A stretch of DNA of 64,000 nt from Pseudoalteromonas umbrosa (GTDB lineage: Bacteria > Pseudomonadota > Gammaproteobacteria > Enterobacterales > Alteromonadaceae): positions 310,001 through 374,000 of the forward strand of contig NZ_JASJUU010000001.1 in the NCBI RefSeq assembly GCF_030125375.1. The letters are read 5' to 3'. The translations under genes and the position numbers were made by a program. This document shows positions 16,249 to 24,978 of the stretch, piece after piece. Every line of letters begins with the position of its first letter. Within the stretch, counting starts at the first letter, position 1. The notes under the pieces are model-generated. The model ran no database searches and was not told where the DNA came from. It saw only the letters and a program-made list of their open reading frames with translations.

Positions 16249-17537
16249 TAATTCATTCTCCCTATTTTATACCAAACGTTTTGCTTTTCTTGCTTGTCTC
16301 TAAGTTCACTGTAACGCATTGAAGTGAAATATAATTTTTCTGCCATATCTGGCGGGTAATGGTCTGGAAACTTTTGGTTCATGTAACGTGCAAATCGTGC
16401 TCGCATGAAGAAGATTGGATCTGAGCAGCTAAGCACCTCGTAGTTTGCACGGGCCATATCTTGCATGGCATCGGCTTCTATTTTACGAAGCTCTGTGAAT
16501 TCACTCAGCACCTTGCCAAAGTCATCGCCATATTGCTCAAATAAAGTATCTAATACATATGCATCTTCAAGGGCCATATTCATACCTTGGCCCAAAAACG
16601 GCGCTGTGGCATGGGCTGAGTCACCAATCAGTAGCGCAGTGTTTTTATAGTGGAAGGTAGAAGAACGAACATTAATTAAGTCGTTGCTTGGCTTAACCAT
16701 AAATTGTTCGAACATATCTTGGCGAATATCTTCTGGCACCATAGGGTAGTACTGATCGAAAAATGCACGCATTGCGGTGCTGTCATCACTGTGTAAGCTC
16801 ACTTGTCCTGTATAAGGTAAGCACACAGCAAAACTGATACTGCCATCAGGTATAGTCGCTGCACGTCCTGCGAATTGACCGCCTGAGTCCATGCCAAAGA
16901 AGTAAAGTAGATCTTTGCGTAAGCCCACCTTTGAGGCATCAGGCACTACTAAAGTTTTGTAACCATGTTTAAAGAAAGACTGGTGGAACTCAAAGCGTCG
17001 ACAGTTTGACTGCATCGCCTCTCGTACACATGAGCGCGCGCCATCTGCGCCGATCAGTAGGTCACCTTTGTGAGTGACAAAGTTGTCATTACTGTCTTTA
17101 GTCATGACTGAGCTGTTGTCTAAGTTTACTTCAAGACAGCGTTGGTCATAGTGGTAATGAACACCTGCCTGCTCTGCGTATTTATTGAGTAAAACTTGAA
17201 ATGCACTACGACTTAATGACAGCGGCTTGAGCTTATCAAGCGGTGGCAATTCACGTGTCTTAGGCTCACCTTTGATAAAAAATGACATACCAGATACTTC
17301 AACGCCACATGCTTGTAATTCCTCAACGGGGATCCCTGCAGCGACAACAGCTTCAATGCCTCTTACGGTCATACTCACCCCAATGGCGCGTGAGCTAACT
17401 TGATCAATATAGTCGGCTTGGCTTTGTAGGGGGTTTCCACGTTTTTCTATGATGTGTACATCGTATCCACGTTTTGCTAAGTATATGGCTGTCAGGCCAC
17501 CGGCTAGACCGCCGCCAATGACGATTATTTTCTTCAT
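16248..17537 (-). CDS. vioC: Violacein monooxygenase VioC
   Basis: Flavoprotein hydroxylase acting on the second indole ring at C2, forming the oxindole in violacein, or deoxyviolacein when it acts before VioD. It has 429 residues, the same length as the Chromobacterium enzyme. The FAD motif is VIGGGLAGGLTAIYLAKRGY at the N-terminus, with LIGADGARSCVRE in the middle and LIGDSAHATAPFLGQGMNMA near residue 305. A tail with ARFARYMNQKFPDHYPPD is typical of the kynurenine-monooxygenase-like group. The start lies 2 bp after the vioB stop, with AGGGAA upstream. Confidence 0.95.
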   Translation of the reverse strand: MKKIIVIGGGLAGGLTAIYLAKRGYDVHIIEKRGNPLQSQADYIDQVSSRAIGVSMTVRGIEAVVAAGIPVEELQACGVEVSGMSFFIKGEPKTRELPPLDKLKPLSLSRSAFQVLLNKYAEQAGVHYHYDQRCLEVNLDNSSVMTKDSNDNFVTHKGDLLIGADGARSCVREAMQSNCRRFEFHQSFFKHGYKTLVVPDASKVGLRKDLLYFFGMDSGGQFAGRAATIPDGSISFAVCLPYTGQVSLHSDDSTAMRAFFDQYYPMVPEDIRQDMFEQFMVKPSNDLINVRSSTFHYKNTALLIGDSAHATAPFLGQGMNMALEDAYVLDTLFEQYGDDFGKVLSEFTELRKIEADAMQDMARANYEVLSCSDPIFFMRARFARYMNQKFPDHYPPDMAEKLYFTSMRYSELRDKQEKQNVWYKIGRMN

Positions 17538-17539
17538 GA

Positions 17540-20500
17540 TTAAGCTTCCCTTGAAAGTTTGCCAGTTGCGATTTCATGCATCTGATTTTGAAAAAACTCT
17601 AATAACTCAATTTGTGTTGTTGGAGGTTTTGCACAGACCATAGCTTTGCCCATATCAGCAAGTTGTTTACATTTTTCTGATATGGCCATACACCCTTGCT
17701 CTAGGTCTGGGAATACGTGTGTATTAATTGGCTCTGGTACGGGGGGGCCTGCATTTCGGCCCAGCGTACCCGATGGTAAGGTCATTAATAAAACCGATAG
17801 TGGTCTTAAAATGCCGGTCATTAAATCTATCGCGCCATTCATTAAACGAGAACGGCGCATACTGCCCAGTGGTTTTATTGCAAAGTGCTGCATCATGAGT
17901 TGAAACATCAGTTCGTGGCAGCCTTTATAAAATTGCATGAGCTCTACGGCAGCAGGATCTGTTACTAGATTACAGCCCATTCTCGGCTCAAATACTGGAT
18001 TTTTTAATACGGGATAAGCTGGTTCGAACGGAATGTCGTTATTTGTTAAAGTTTTTGAGATCGCTCGAAGACGATTAAAGTGACTCACTTCAAATTGTGG
18101 TGAGTCAGCAGCAACACCTTCACCTTGCTCTGTGACAAAATTAATGGCAAAAAGTGCAGTGTCTTTGTCATACACTTCAAATTGATAACCGGGGTATTCG
18201 CGATTGATAATTTCATTTAAGAATAAATGGTGCTCACCACTGAGGTTAACGGGCTTCTTACTAAATAAGTCGGGGATCTCTTCAATCGCTTTGGTAATGT
18301 CGGCGTAAAAGTCTGCGATAGATTTCCCGACAGTTGGAAAAAACGCGGGCCACTCAAAGCGTACAAACTTTGCGATGATGTGTTCAGAGAAGGGTTCAAA
18401 AGAAAATTCGGTATCAAGTCCAAATTTGTCTTTTGCGTCTTCCCCAAGGACAGGTTTACCCGGATAAAACGGCTCACCAAGTGCCATCAGTAAGTTATTG
18501 ACAACTAAATAATGGATCATTTCTTCATGAGCAATTTCGAGTAATGCACCACGCCAACCGCTGTTTAACCGTCTATCTTCGCCACCATTAACTAATTCAA
18601 GTTGTTGTTCACTCCAACGGCCCATAGAGACAAAGTGCTCACCAATTGCATAGTTAGGTAACGAATAGGCACTGTAGATATATTGCAACATAATTGACAG
18701 CTCAAGATCGACGGCATCTTTTAGTGCGTTAATCAGCTGTGATTTTGTTTTTATATTGCCACTGATTTGTGCCTTTGGCTGCTCATTAGGCAAGATATTC
18801 GGCATGGCCGATTGTTCGACATTACATAAATATTTTAAAAATAATTGTGCGTGTGCGGCGGGCATTTCACGAGTGCTTGGCATGTAATAGCTTTTATCCC
18901 TATTTTTTGGATCGCACATTTGCCACATTAAACGGGCATAGGTTTCGCACTTACATTTATCAGCCATGCTAAACACTGCTTCTGTCATAAATGGATAAAA
19001 CAGCTCGTAGTACGCCATAACATGTTGGTACAAAAAGTCGTAGTTAACTTGTTCTGTCGGTGTGTCTGCAAGTGCCCAAGCATCTGGGAGCACTCTCACT
19101 TGCACTGGACTATAAAACTCACCTAAAAATAGCTCAGCGCCGCCAGAAGATAAACTCTCAACAATAATACTGCCCCGTCCATCTTCGTCAGTATCAAGGT
19201 AAGCAGAGCCAGTAATTTTGTCTGGTGTCAGAGAATGTGTTGCTAATTGAGATAGTGACGCTGGTTTTCCGCGATAATAACTGCGCACTCCTAACTCGAT
19301 TGTGCTTGGCTCTCCTGTAACTGAATTTGGGCTTTCCATGGCGATAATATGTTGCTCAGCTTGAATGTACCAATCGCTTTCGTACCAAGTTTGACGTTCG
19401 GAACATAACTTCAATGATTGTTGCTCAAATTGGCTGTCAAACTCGGGGAGGGGGATGTCAATTATCCCAGAGTTAGTCGTGTTATTTAGATAACTCTCTT
19501 TTGGTATGGTGGCGATTATTTGACCGTTATTTGACTTTAAATATAGGTCGCCAAGATCTACTTTTTCACTGAGTTTTGGTGGCATGCCGTTCTCAATTGG
19601 CATGTCTTCTTCATATCGCTGGTGAGGTAAACTAATAGCAGTATTCAGGCTTAACCAGTTATCCTTGATTGACAAGGCGATTGGTGCATATTGTTCGCTG
19701 TTGTCTGGTCTTAATATTCTGCCAGTGGGACAAGTTGCCATATCGTCGTCATGCCACAAGCCTATTGTACCGTGTAAGTCACAAAATACAGGCATATTAG
19801 GCGCTTTGGGTGGAGACAAGTTGCTTACGCAGTATTGAACAAGCAAGCCTTTTACAGCAGGGTCTTGAAGCTTATTTCTTAGCTCAGCTAAAAATTCAGA
19901 ATCTAAACCAAGCTGGTTAAGTATGAAGTCTTTACTGTCTTTATTCACTGTGAATTGAAATAGCCTAGCTTCGCTCATTTCCTCGTAGAGAAAGTGGTTA
20001 ATCGGCTCTTCAATAAATCCGCGATTTAGCCAACGAACACCATGTGTGCAATCTATATCTGCAGAGAGAATATGGGCAGTATTGGCTGATGATTTAGGAT
20101 CAGTAATTGTAAGCTGACCTGCGTAAATTAAGGCTGAATCTCGCCTCGTCGGATCGTTATCAACCCAACGTGCGCGATTAAATGAGGTTCTTAAATACTC
20201 GTTGTAATGTCCCCATAATGACAGTTTGTTGCCAACAAGCTTGTCATCTGTGATGTATTCACCAGGACGTAACTGAACTGACGTAACTAGGGTATTTTCC
20301 CAGCTAAAGTGATTGTTCCCGCGCATGTTATACCCTGCACTGAGGTTAAATTCACCTTCTTCGTCAAGTTTACCCTGAGCATTAAACTTGGGGCCAAGTG
20401 ACTTTACATAGTCATGAAAGTTGCGTGGTGGTTTAGATACATCATAGGGTTTACCTTCCATGATGGCCGTGTTGTTCGATATATCTAACGTGTTGTTGAT

Positions 20501-20575
20501 ATTACGATTGCCTGTTGGCACATTAACACGCGCAACCCCTTTAAAATGAACTCGGGGAAAGTCGAGAATACTCAT
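17540..20575 (-). CDS. vioB: Iminophenylpyruvate dimer synthase VioB
   Basis: VioB is the large iron- or haem-dependent enzyme that couples two molecules of indole-3-pyruvate imine, the intermediate released by VioA. It has 1011 residues (998 in Chromobacterium) and matches VioB end to end: MSILDFPRVHFKGVARVNVP at the start, GNNHFSWE, TFNRARWVDNDPTRRD and CKCETYARLMWQMCDP. A ferritin-like stretch, EIAHEEMIHYLVVNNLLMAL, lies near residues 685-705. RRSRLMNGAIDLMTG follows and the end is GKLSREA. AGGAAG precedes the ATG. There are 54 bp between vioA and vioB, the widest gap in the operon. No frameshift or gap is seen. Confidence 0.97.
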   Translation of the reverse strand: MSILDFPRVHFKGVARVNVPTGNRNINNTLDISNNTAIMEGKPYDVSKPPRNFHDYVKSLGPKFNAQGKLDEEGEFNLSAGYNMRGNNHFSWENTLVTSVQLRPGEYITDDKLVGNKLSLWGHYNEYLRTSFNRARWVDNDPTRRDSALIYAGQLTITDPKSSANTAHILSADIDCTHGVRWLNRGFIEEPINHFLYEEMSEARLFQFTVNKDSKDFILNQLGLDSEFLAELRNKLQDPAVKGLLVQYCVSNLSPPKAPNMPVFCDLHGTIGLWHDDDMATCPTGRILRPDNSEQYAPIALSIKDNWLSLNTAISLPHQRYEEDMPIENGMPPKLSEKVDLGDLYLKSNNGQIIATIPKESYLNNTTNSGIIDIPLPEFDSQFEQQSLKLCSERQTWYESDWYIQAEQHIIAMESPNSVTGEPSTIELGVRSYYRGKPASLSQLATHSLTPDKITGSAYLDTDEDGRGSIIVESLSSGGAELFLGEFYSPVQVRVLPDAWALADTPTEQVNYDFLYQHVMAYYELFYPFMTEAVFSMADKCKCETYARLMWQMCDPKNRDKSYYMPSTREMPAAHAQLFLKYLCNVEQSAMPNILPNEQPKAQISGNIKTKSQLINALKDAVDLELSIMLQYIYSAYSLPNYAIGEHFVSMGRWSEQQLELVNGGEDRRLNSGWRGALLEIAHEEMIHYLVVNNLLMALGEPFYPGKPVLGEDAKDKFGLDTEFSFEPFSEHIIAKFVRFEWPAFFPTVGKSIADFYADITKAIEEIPDLFSKKPVNLSGEHHLFLNEIINREYPGYQFEVYDKDTALFAINFVTEQGEGVAADSPQFEVSHFNRLRAISKTLTNNDIPFEPAYPVLKNPVFEPRMGCNLVTDPAAVELMQFYKGCHELMFQLMMQHFAIKPLGSMRRSRLMNGAIDLMTGILRPLSVLLMTLPSGTLGRNAGPPVPEPINTHVFPDLEQGCMAISEKCKQLADMGKAMVCAKPPTTQIELLEFFQNQMHEIATGKLSREA

Positions 20576-20629
20576 TTATTTAAACTTCCTAGTTACTGGT
20601 CTCTTAATTATCTCTATGTCTAATGACAG

Positions 20630-21928
20630 TTAAACGTGAGCAAGTTCACATTCTTTTTGTGCTTTTACTTGTCTTTGCTTCAATCTCTCAAGAAGTGTAT
20701 TTGCCGCGCTGGTGCCAGCCATGATGCCACCTTCCATCCAACCGCAATGAGATGTGTAAGCATCTGATGCAGAGATGATGTGAGACTTTTTATGTGAGAG
20801 TGTTTTTGGGTGGTTAGGGCAAGACTCTTGCGAAAATTCAACGCCATGCACCCAGTGTTTATGAACATGGTTGCTCGGATCTGGAAGTTGGCTCACATGA
20901 CACTTTAATGCCTCGGCCATCAATTCTTTCACTGTCTGTAAGTAATGTGCTTCACCTTTTAATGTGGCGTCACGCCAAAAGTTGGCATAATCACTGTCGG
21001 TATAAAAAAATACATACTTGTTATCTTTAAAATACAGCTTTCTGATAGGGTTATTGGCTATCACCACATGATCAGCTAAATCCATATCTTGCCACCAAGG
21101 TGCATCGTAAAAGAAGAAACCTTTGAACAGCGGAATAGAGCCATAGGTATAGTTGCTCCAATCTTGCGGGAAACCGCTATCGAGTTTTTTCATCGCTGTC
21201 GGCGGAAAAGTTAAAATCATCTCGCCTTCATTGATTGTCACTTCTTGCTGTTTTTCATTTTTTAATTTGAGCACTGGAGATTCAGTATCAGCTTCGATAC
21301 TTGTTAATTCATGGCCAAAGTGGAATTCGACACCATGAGCAAGTGCTTGCTCATAAAGCTTCTCTGGTAATGCGGAAAATCCTTCCTTAAGGTTAAACCA
21401 TTCATATCCTGCGTTTTCAGAAAACCCCTGGATCTCAGGGTGTTTTTCAATAATGTCGAAGGCAATATGTGGCGTAATATTAGGTAATGACAACGAATCA
21501 TAACCGAGTGCATTGATCATCTCACGAGCTTGATTTCGTCCAACATAGATGGTTAAAAACTCTTCAAAGGAGTCATGTGCATGCTCGTCACACAAAGGTT
21601 TCAAATTTTTCAGAATGCTCTTTAAACTTTTATGCAATGCTTGTGGGCGCTTTAGTTGTGTAAAAGGGAATTTTTCATAGGCCAAGTTCAAGGATTTCAC
21701 TTGCTCTTTGACATTATGATGAAGACCTGAGGAAAAGCGTCCAGCACCGAGGTCTACATAAAGATCATTGACTTTTATCGCATGCGCGCGTCCACCGACG
21801 CGATTTTTGTGTTCATAAACGCGAATGGTTTTCTTTTTACACTCATTTGATTTTGCTAACGTTAGCGCGCAAATGATGCCTGAAATGCCCGCCCCGATGA
21901 TTGAGATTGTATTTTCTCTAACCGTCAT
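20630..21928 (-). CDS. vioA: Flavin-dependent L-tryptophan oxidase VioA
   Basis: FAD amine oxidase that opens the violacein pathway by oxidising L-tryptophan to indole-3-pyruvate imine with release of hydrogen peroxide. The protein has 432 residues. It begins with the FAD motif IIGAGISGIICALTLAKS and continues with NRVGGRAHAI and DLGAGRFSSGLHH. Other VioA landmarks are YPFTQL-like FPFTQLKRP, the segment YGSIPLFKGFFFYDAPWW, RKLYFKDNKYVFFYTDSDYA, and the C-terminal SDAYTSHCGWMEGGIMAG that closes the FAD site. First gene of vioABCDE. CAAGGAAAC lies upstream of the ATG. About 740 bp of non-coding sequence precede it, so the operon has its own promoter; no luxR or luxI homologue lies in the window. 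Confidence 0.96.
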   Translation of the reverse strand: MTVRENTISIIGAGISGIICALTLAKSNECKKKTIRVYEHKNRVGGRAHAIKVNDLYVDLGAGRFSSGLHHNVKEQVKSLNLAYEKFPFTQLKRPQALHKSLKSILKNLKPLCDEHAHDSFEEFLTIYVGRNQAREMINALGYDSLSLPNITPHIAFDIIEKHPEIQGFSENAGYEWFNLKEGFSALPEKLYEQALAHGVEFHFGHELTSIEADTESPVLKLKNEKQQEVTINEGEMILTFPPTAMKKLDSGFPQDWSNYTYGSIPLFKGFFFYDAPWWQDMDLADHVVIANNPIRKLYFKDNKYVFFYTDSDYANFWRDATLKGEAHYLQTVKELMAEALKCHVSQLPDPSNHVHKHWVHGVEFSQESCPNHPKTLSHKKSHIISASDAYTSHCGWMEGGIMAGTSAANTLLERLKQRQVKAQKECELAHV

Positions 21929-22664
21929 GTTCCATGTTTCCTTGAGTTTTCCTAAAAACTTGTAGCTCTAAATGAAACTTCATTAATAATTAACATTATT
22001 TAAATATTAAAAATCATTGTTAAGCCGGTTTATTCACTGAAATACGGAAGTGTTAAATTCGTATTCCATAAAATCAATAGATTATGATTAATTAAACTCG
22101 CTGTAATTGCTGAGAAGAATGATACCACTATCGTTTGCAATAATTAACAATGATCACGAGAATGTTATTAAAATAATGATATTTTCGGTCTGTAATAATT
22201 TTTAAATTGTTTTGTTTATTGCAATTTGTGCATTTGCTTTATTGCGATATTTGTCTTAATTTATTTTTTTAGAATAAAGCACTATGCCAGTTTCATGATT
22301 GGTACATGAATTTTTGTTTTCAATTTGGGGATAAATATGTAGGAAATGTGGAGGTCAAATTTCAGCGCATTACACGAGTTGCTAGCGCTGGGTACAGAAA
22401 GTGTAAATAGCTAAAATGGACTACTGATTAAGGTATTGAATTTAATGAGCTTTTATGGTTTTTAGTTGGTTTTAAACTATCATGTAATGGTTTGTTTTGC
22501 AGATAGGGGGGCGATTAAAACTTGTAACCGAAAGCTTGAATTTTGCCGGTGGATTTGCTTTTCATTTGTACCGATTACCTAAAGTGGTAAAACAATAGGT
22601 AAATCGGTATTTGTTTATTTGCAATGTAAAAACTAAGATGAATTTTTTATAACTTGGTATGAAA
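21929..22664. promoter_or_regulatory. Long non-coding region upstream of vioA, likely operon promoter
   Basis: This AT-rich stretch of 736 bp lies between vioA and the MATE gene, both on the minus strand, and has no credible ORF. It should hold the vio promoter. Two symmetric elements stand out: TTCATG-N7-CATGAA (22292-22310) and a longer inverted repeat at 22570-22608. I looked for a lux-box-like 20-bp palindrome and did not find a convincing one. Confidence 0.55.
22570..22608. repeat. Inverted repeat downstream of the MATE gene
   Basis: ACCGATTACCT (22570-22580) pairs with AGGTAAATCGGT (22597-22608) with one bulged base around a 16-nt centre. It follows the MATE stop codon on the minus strand and may slow or end that transcript, but no T-run follows; it could also be an operator. 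Confidence 0.45.
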
Positions 22665-24047
22665 CTAGTTACTTTTTATTAGTTTTTTTAGTGTGAACAA
22701 TGAGAAAGCAAGCGCAAACAACCCGCCAGCTGTATCTGCAATAGGGAAAGACCACCATAATGCGTCTGGATTAAATGCTCCTGGTAACACTGCCATGAGC
22801 GGTAAAAGTACAATGTAGGTACGTGCAGCATCAAGCATAGTTGCAGGAAGTGCTCTGCCCATGCCTTGAAATAGTCCGCTCGACATCATGCAAAACCCAG
22901 ATAGGGCGAATGCACAAAATGAGATGAGTGCGATTTGCTTACCAAGCTCAGTGACTTGCTGATCTTGAGTAAATAATGCAATGAGCCACTGTGCGTTAAA
23001 CGCGAGTATAAAAGTAACGATAAGGCCCCAACCAAAACTCACTGCACAGGCTACTAAGTAAGCTTTATATACCCGTTGATATTGACCGGCTCCATAGTTG
23101 AAGCCAGCAAGTGTCTGCAGAGCCACCATCATGCCTATAATAGGCAGGAATAAAAACATATAACTGCGTACTAGTATGCCATGAGCTGTAATTAGTGGCT
23201 CGGAATGGTTTGCAAATACGGTAGAGATTGAATAAATCGTCGCAGCAAGGATAACTGAGAAACCACCATGAGAGAGTAGTACTGGTAAACCAAGGCTTAA
23301 AATCTTAGTGTGAAATTTAAACGGGCTAAATAGTTGCTGCTTGCTAAATTGGACCTTGCTCTCTCCTTTTATTTGTAGCTGAATCGCCATGATGAGAGCG
23401 ATGCTGATAGCGGCGATGGTCGCCCACGCAGCACCTGCTACTCCCCATTCGAATACAAATATAAAGACGGCATCAAGCACAATATTTAATACAGAAGCTG
23501 TGGTAAGTACTTGCATCATTGCTTTGGGATTACCAGAAGCCCGAAAGCCTTCTGTGATTTGATTGCAAACAAAGCCAACAACCCAAAATAATACAATGGG
23601 TGTGATGTAGCTGGTGGCTTGTGCTTTTAATGCTTCAGGCACCGCTAATAAGTTAAAAATAGTGTCCAGATTAGAATAGGCTAGTGAACACAGTAGCAAT
23701 GCAGAGCCAACTGCGAGCAAAAAGGAGGCTGAGAACACCTGATTTGCATCTTGTTGGCGCTTTGCACCTAAATATCTAGAGATCAGTGACGCCATACCAC
23801 TGCCTAGCATAGTGCTAATCGCGATTAATAGCATTTGAATTGGAAATACTGCCGAAACGGCACCCATTGCTTGTGTGCCGATACCTTGTGATATAAAGAG
23901 TGCATCCACAAAACTGTATAACCCGCTAATTAGCATCCCTAAAATTGTAGGTATGGCTAAAAAGCAAAACTGTTTAAAAATGGGAGCGGTTAGCAACGGT
24001 GACTCTTGTTGTTGTGCTAACTCAATGTCTGCTGTGGTCGTACTCAT
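22665..24047 (-). CDS. MATE-family multidrug/toxin exporter next to the violacein operon
   Basis: Inner-membrane antiporter of 460 residues with about 12 predicted membrane segments in two repeats. Family features include FCFLAIPTILGMLISGLYSF in the first helix, VDALFISQG, and the second-half ILSLGLPVLLSHGG, with internal similarity of both halves. MATE proteins export organic cations and pigments using proton or sodium gradients. Its position just upstream of vioA on the same strand suggests violacein or intermediate export. Similar neighbours are, as I recall, present at other Pseudoalteromonas vio loci. AAGGAT precedes the ATG. The 736-bp gap argues that it is not simply the first gene of the vio transcript. 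Confidence 0.9.
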   Translation of the reverse strand: MSTTTADIELAQQQESPLLTAPIFKQFCFLAIPTILGMLISGLYSFVDALFISQGIGTQAMGAVSAVFPIQMLLIAISTMLGSGMASLISRYLGAKRQQDANQVFSASFLLAVGSALLLCSLAYSNLDTIFNLLAVPEALKAQATSYITPIVLFWVVGFVCNQITEGFRASGNPKAMMQVLTTASVLNIVLDAVFIFVFEWGVAGAAWATIAAISIALIMAIQLQIKGESKVQFSKQQLFSPFKFHTKILSLGLPVLLSHGGFSVILAATIYSISTVFANHSEPLITAHGILVRSYMFLFLPIIGMMVALQTLAGFNYGAGQYQRVYKAYLVACAVSFGWGLIVTFILAFNAQWLIALFTQDQQVTELGKQIALISFCAFALSGFCMMSSGLFQGMGRALPATMLDAARTYIVLLPLMAVLPGAFNPDALWWSFPIADTAGGLFALAFSLFTLKKLIKSN

Positions 24048-24305
24048 AGATTATCCTTGTGAACTGTTGATTGCTTTCGCTAGTGTACTGAAAAAATTTT
24101 AATAAAGTTAATGGTTTGTATGATTAATTTTAAATTTGTTGTTTTGTTATTGTTTGGCTGAGGGTTATAAAAACGGATGACTGATAAAGCTTGATGATTA
24201 TGCGGTGTACTTTTTATGACTATTTATCTAAATCGCCGAGTTTAAGCCAATCTTGGCGTGAATATCTGTTGCTAATTAAAGCCCGTTTCTATATTTTATG
24301 GTGAT

Positions 24306-24318
24306 GTTATATTGTATC
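24306..24318. promoter_or_regulatory. Zur-box-like sequence before the MerC-like gene
   Basis: GTTATATTGTATC matches 10 of the 12 fixed positions of the core GTTATA-N-TATAAC seen in gammaproteobacterial Zur boxes. It lies 17 bp before the ATG. The match is short and may be due to chance in AT-rich sequence. Confidence 0.35.
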
Positions 24319-24335
24319 TTTATTGAGAGGGTTAA

Positions 24336-24731
24336 ATGCTAGGTAGTTTTCAACAAACTGGAGATAGAGTGTCTATAGGGCTTGCTTTTTTGTGTTTAGC
24401 TCACTGTCTCGTTTTACCTGTTGTTGTTTTAGCATTACCGTTTGTAGCGACAAGTTTTTTGCAAGAGGAAGCTTTTCATCAAATGTTGCTATTTGGAGTG
24501 TTAATTACCAGTGTTGTCGCTTTATATAGTGGGTGTAAATCCCATCAAAAGTGGAAAATATTTTACAGTGGTATTTTGGGGCTTGTTGTTTTGAGTGTTG
24601 CTGCATTTTTTGGACATGACTTACTCGGTGATGCAGGAGAGACTATTTTGACTGTTGTAGGCAGTTTGGTCGTTGCATACAGTCACCTCATCAATATTAA
24701 GACATGTAGAAGTGATGAGTGTCGCAGTTAA
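24336..24731 (+). CDS. MerC-domain membrane protein
   Basis: A 131-residue integral membrane protein with four predicted helices: residues about 12-40, 46-62, 74-92 and 100-118. SIGLAFLCLAHCLVLPVVVL places a Cys and a His-Cys pair in the first helix, as in MerC mercuric transporters, and SGCKSHQKWK follows the second. Chromosomal MerC-domain proteins without a mer operon are common in marine gammaproteobacteria, and their metal is unknown. No merR, merA or merP is nearby, so mercury resistance is not supported. GAGAGGG precedes the ATG. A Zur-box-like sequence in the promoter hints at zinc-linked control. The Cys-rich tail CRSDECRS could bind metal. Confidence 0.75.
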   Translation: MLGSFQQTGDRVSIGLAFLCLAHCLVLPVVVLALPFVATSFLQEEAFHQMLLFGVLITSVVALYSGCKSHQKWKIFYSGILGLVVLSVAAFFGHDLLGDAGETILTVVGSLVVAYSHLINIKTCRSDECRS

Positions 24732-24978
24732 GTTATTTATTTTATCGTTGGGTTACTTATCTTGGTATCCCAACTAACTCTACAAGTTTGATTGTATTGT
24801 CAAATATATAGTGACAAATATATAGTAAATAGGTGATTTAAACACTATGTACTATGCTCAATGCATCGGCAATTTTGTTGGAGTGTGCATTGGCTAAAAC
24901 TTTCCCTCTTATTCAAGCCTCTATCTTGTGGGCTGGCACTATCGTAACAACCTCGAAGTTCTCTATTGGTAATAGATA

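Noticed and set aside
21929..22664. lux box before vioA
   Set aside because: No 20-bp palindrome with CTG/CAG-type half sites was found by eye; the symmetric elements present do not match that pattern.
24336..24731. Mercury-resistance operon
   Set aside because: Only a MerC-like gene is present; merR, merT, merP and merA are absent.
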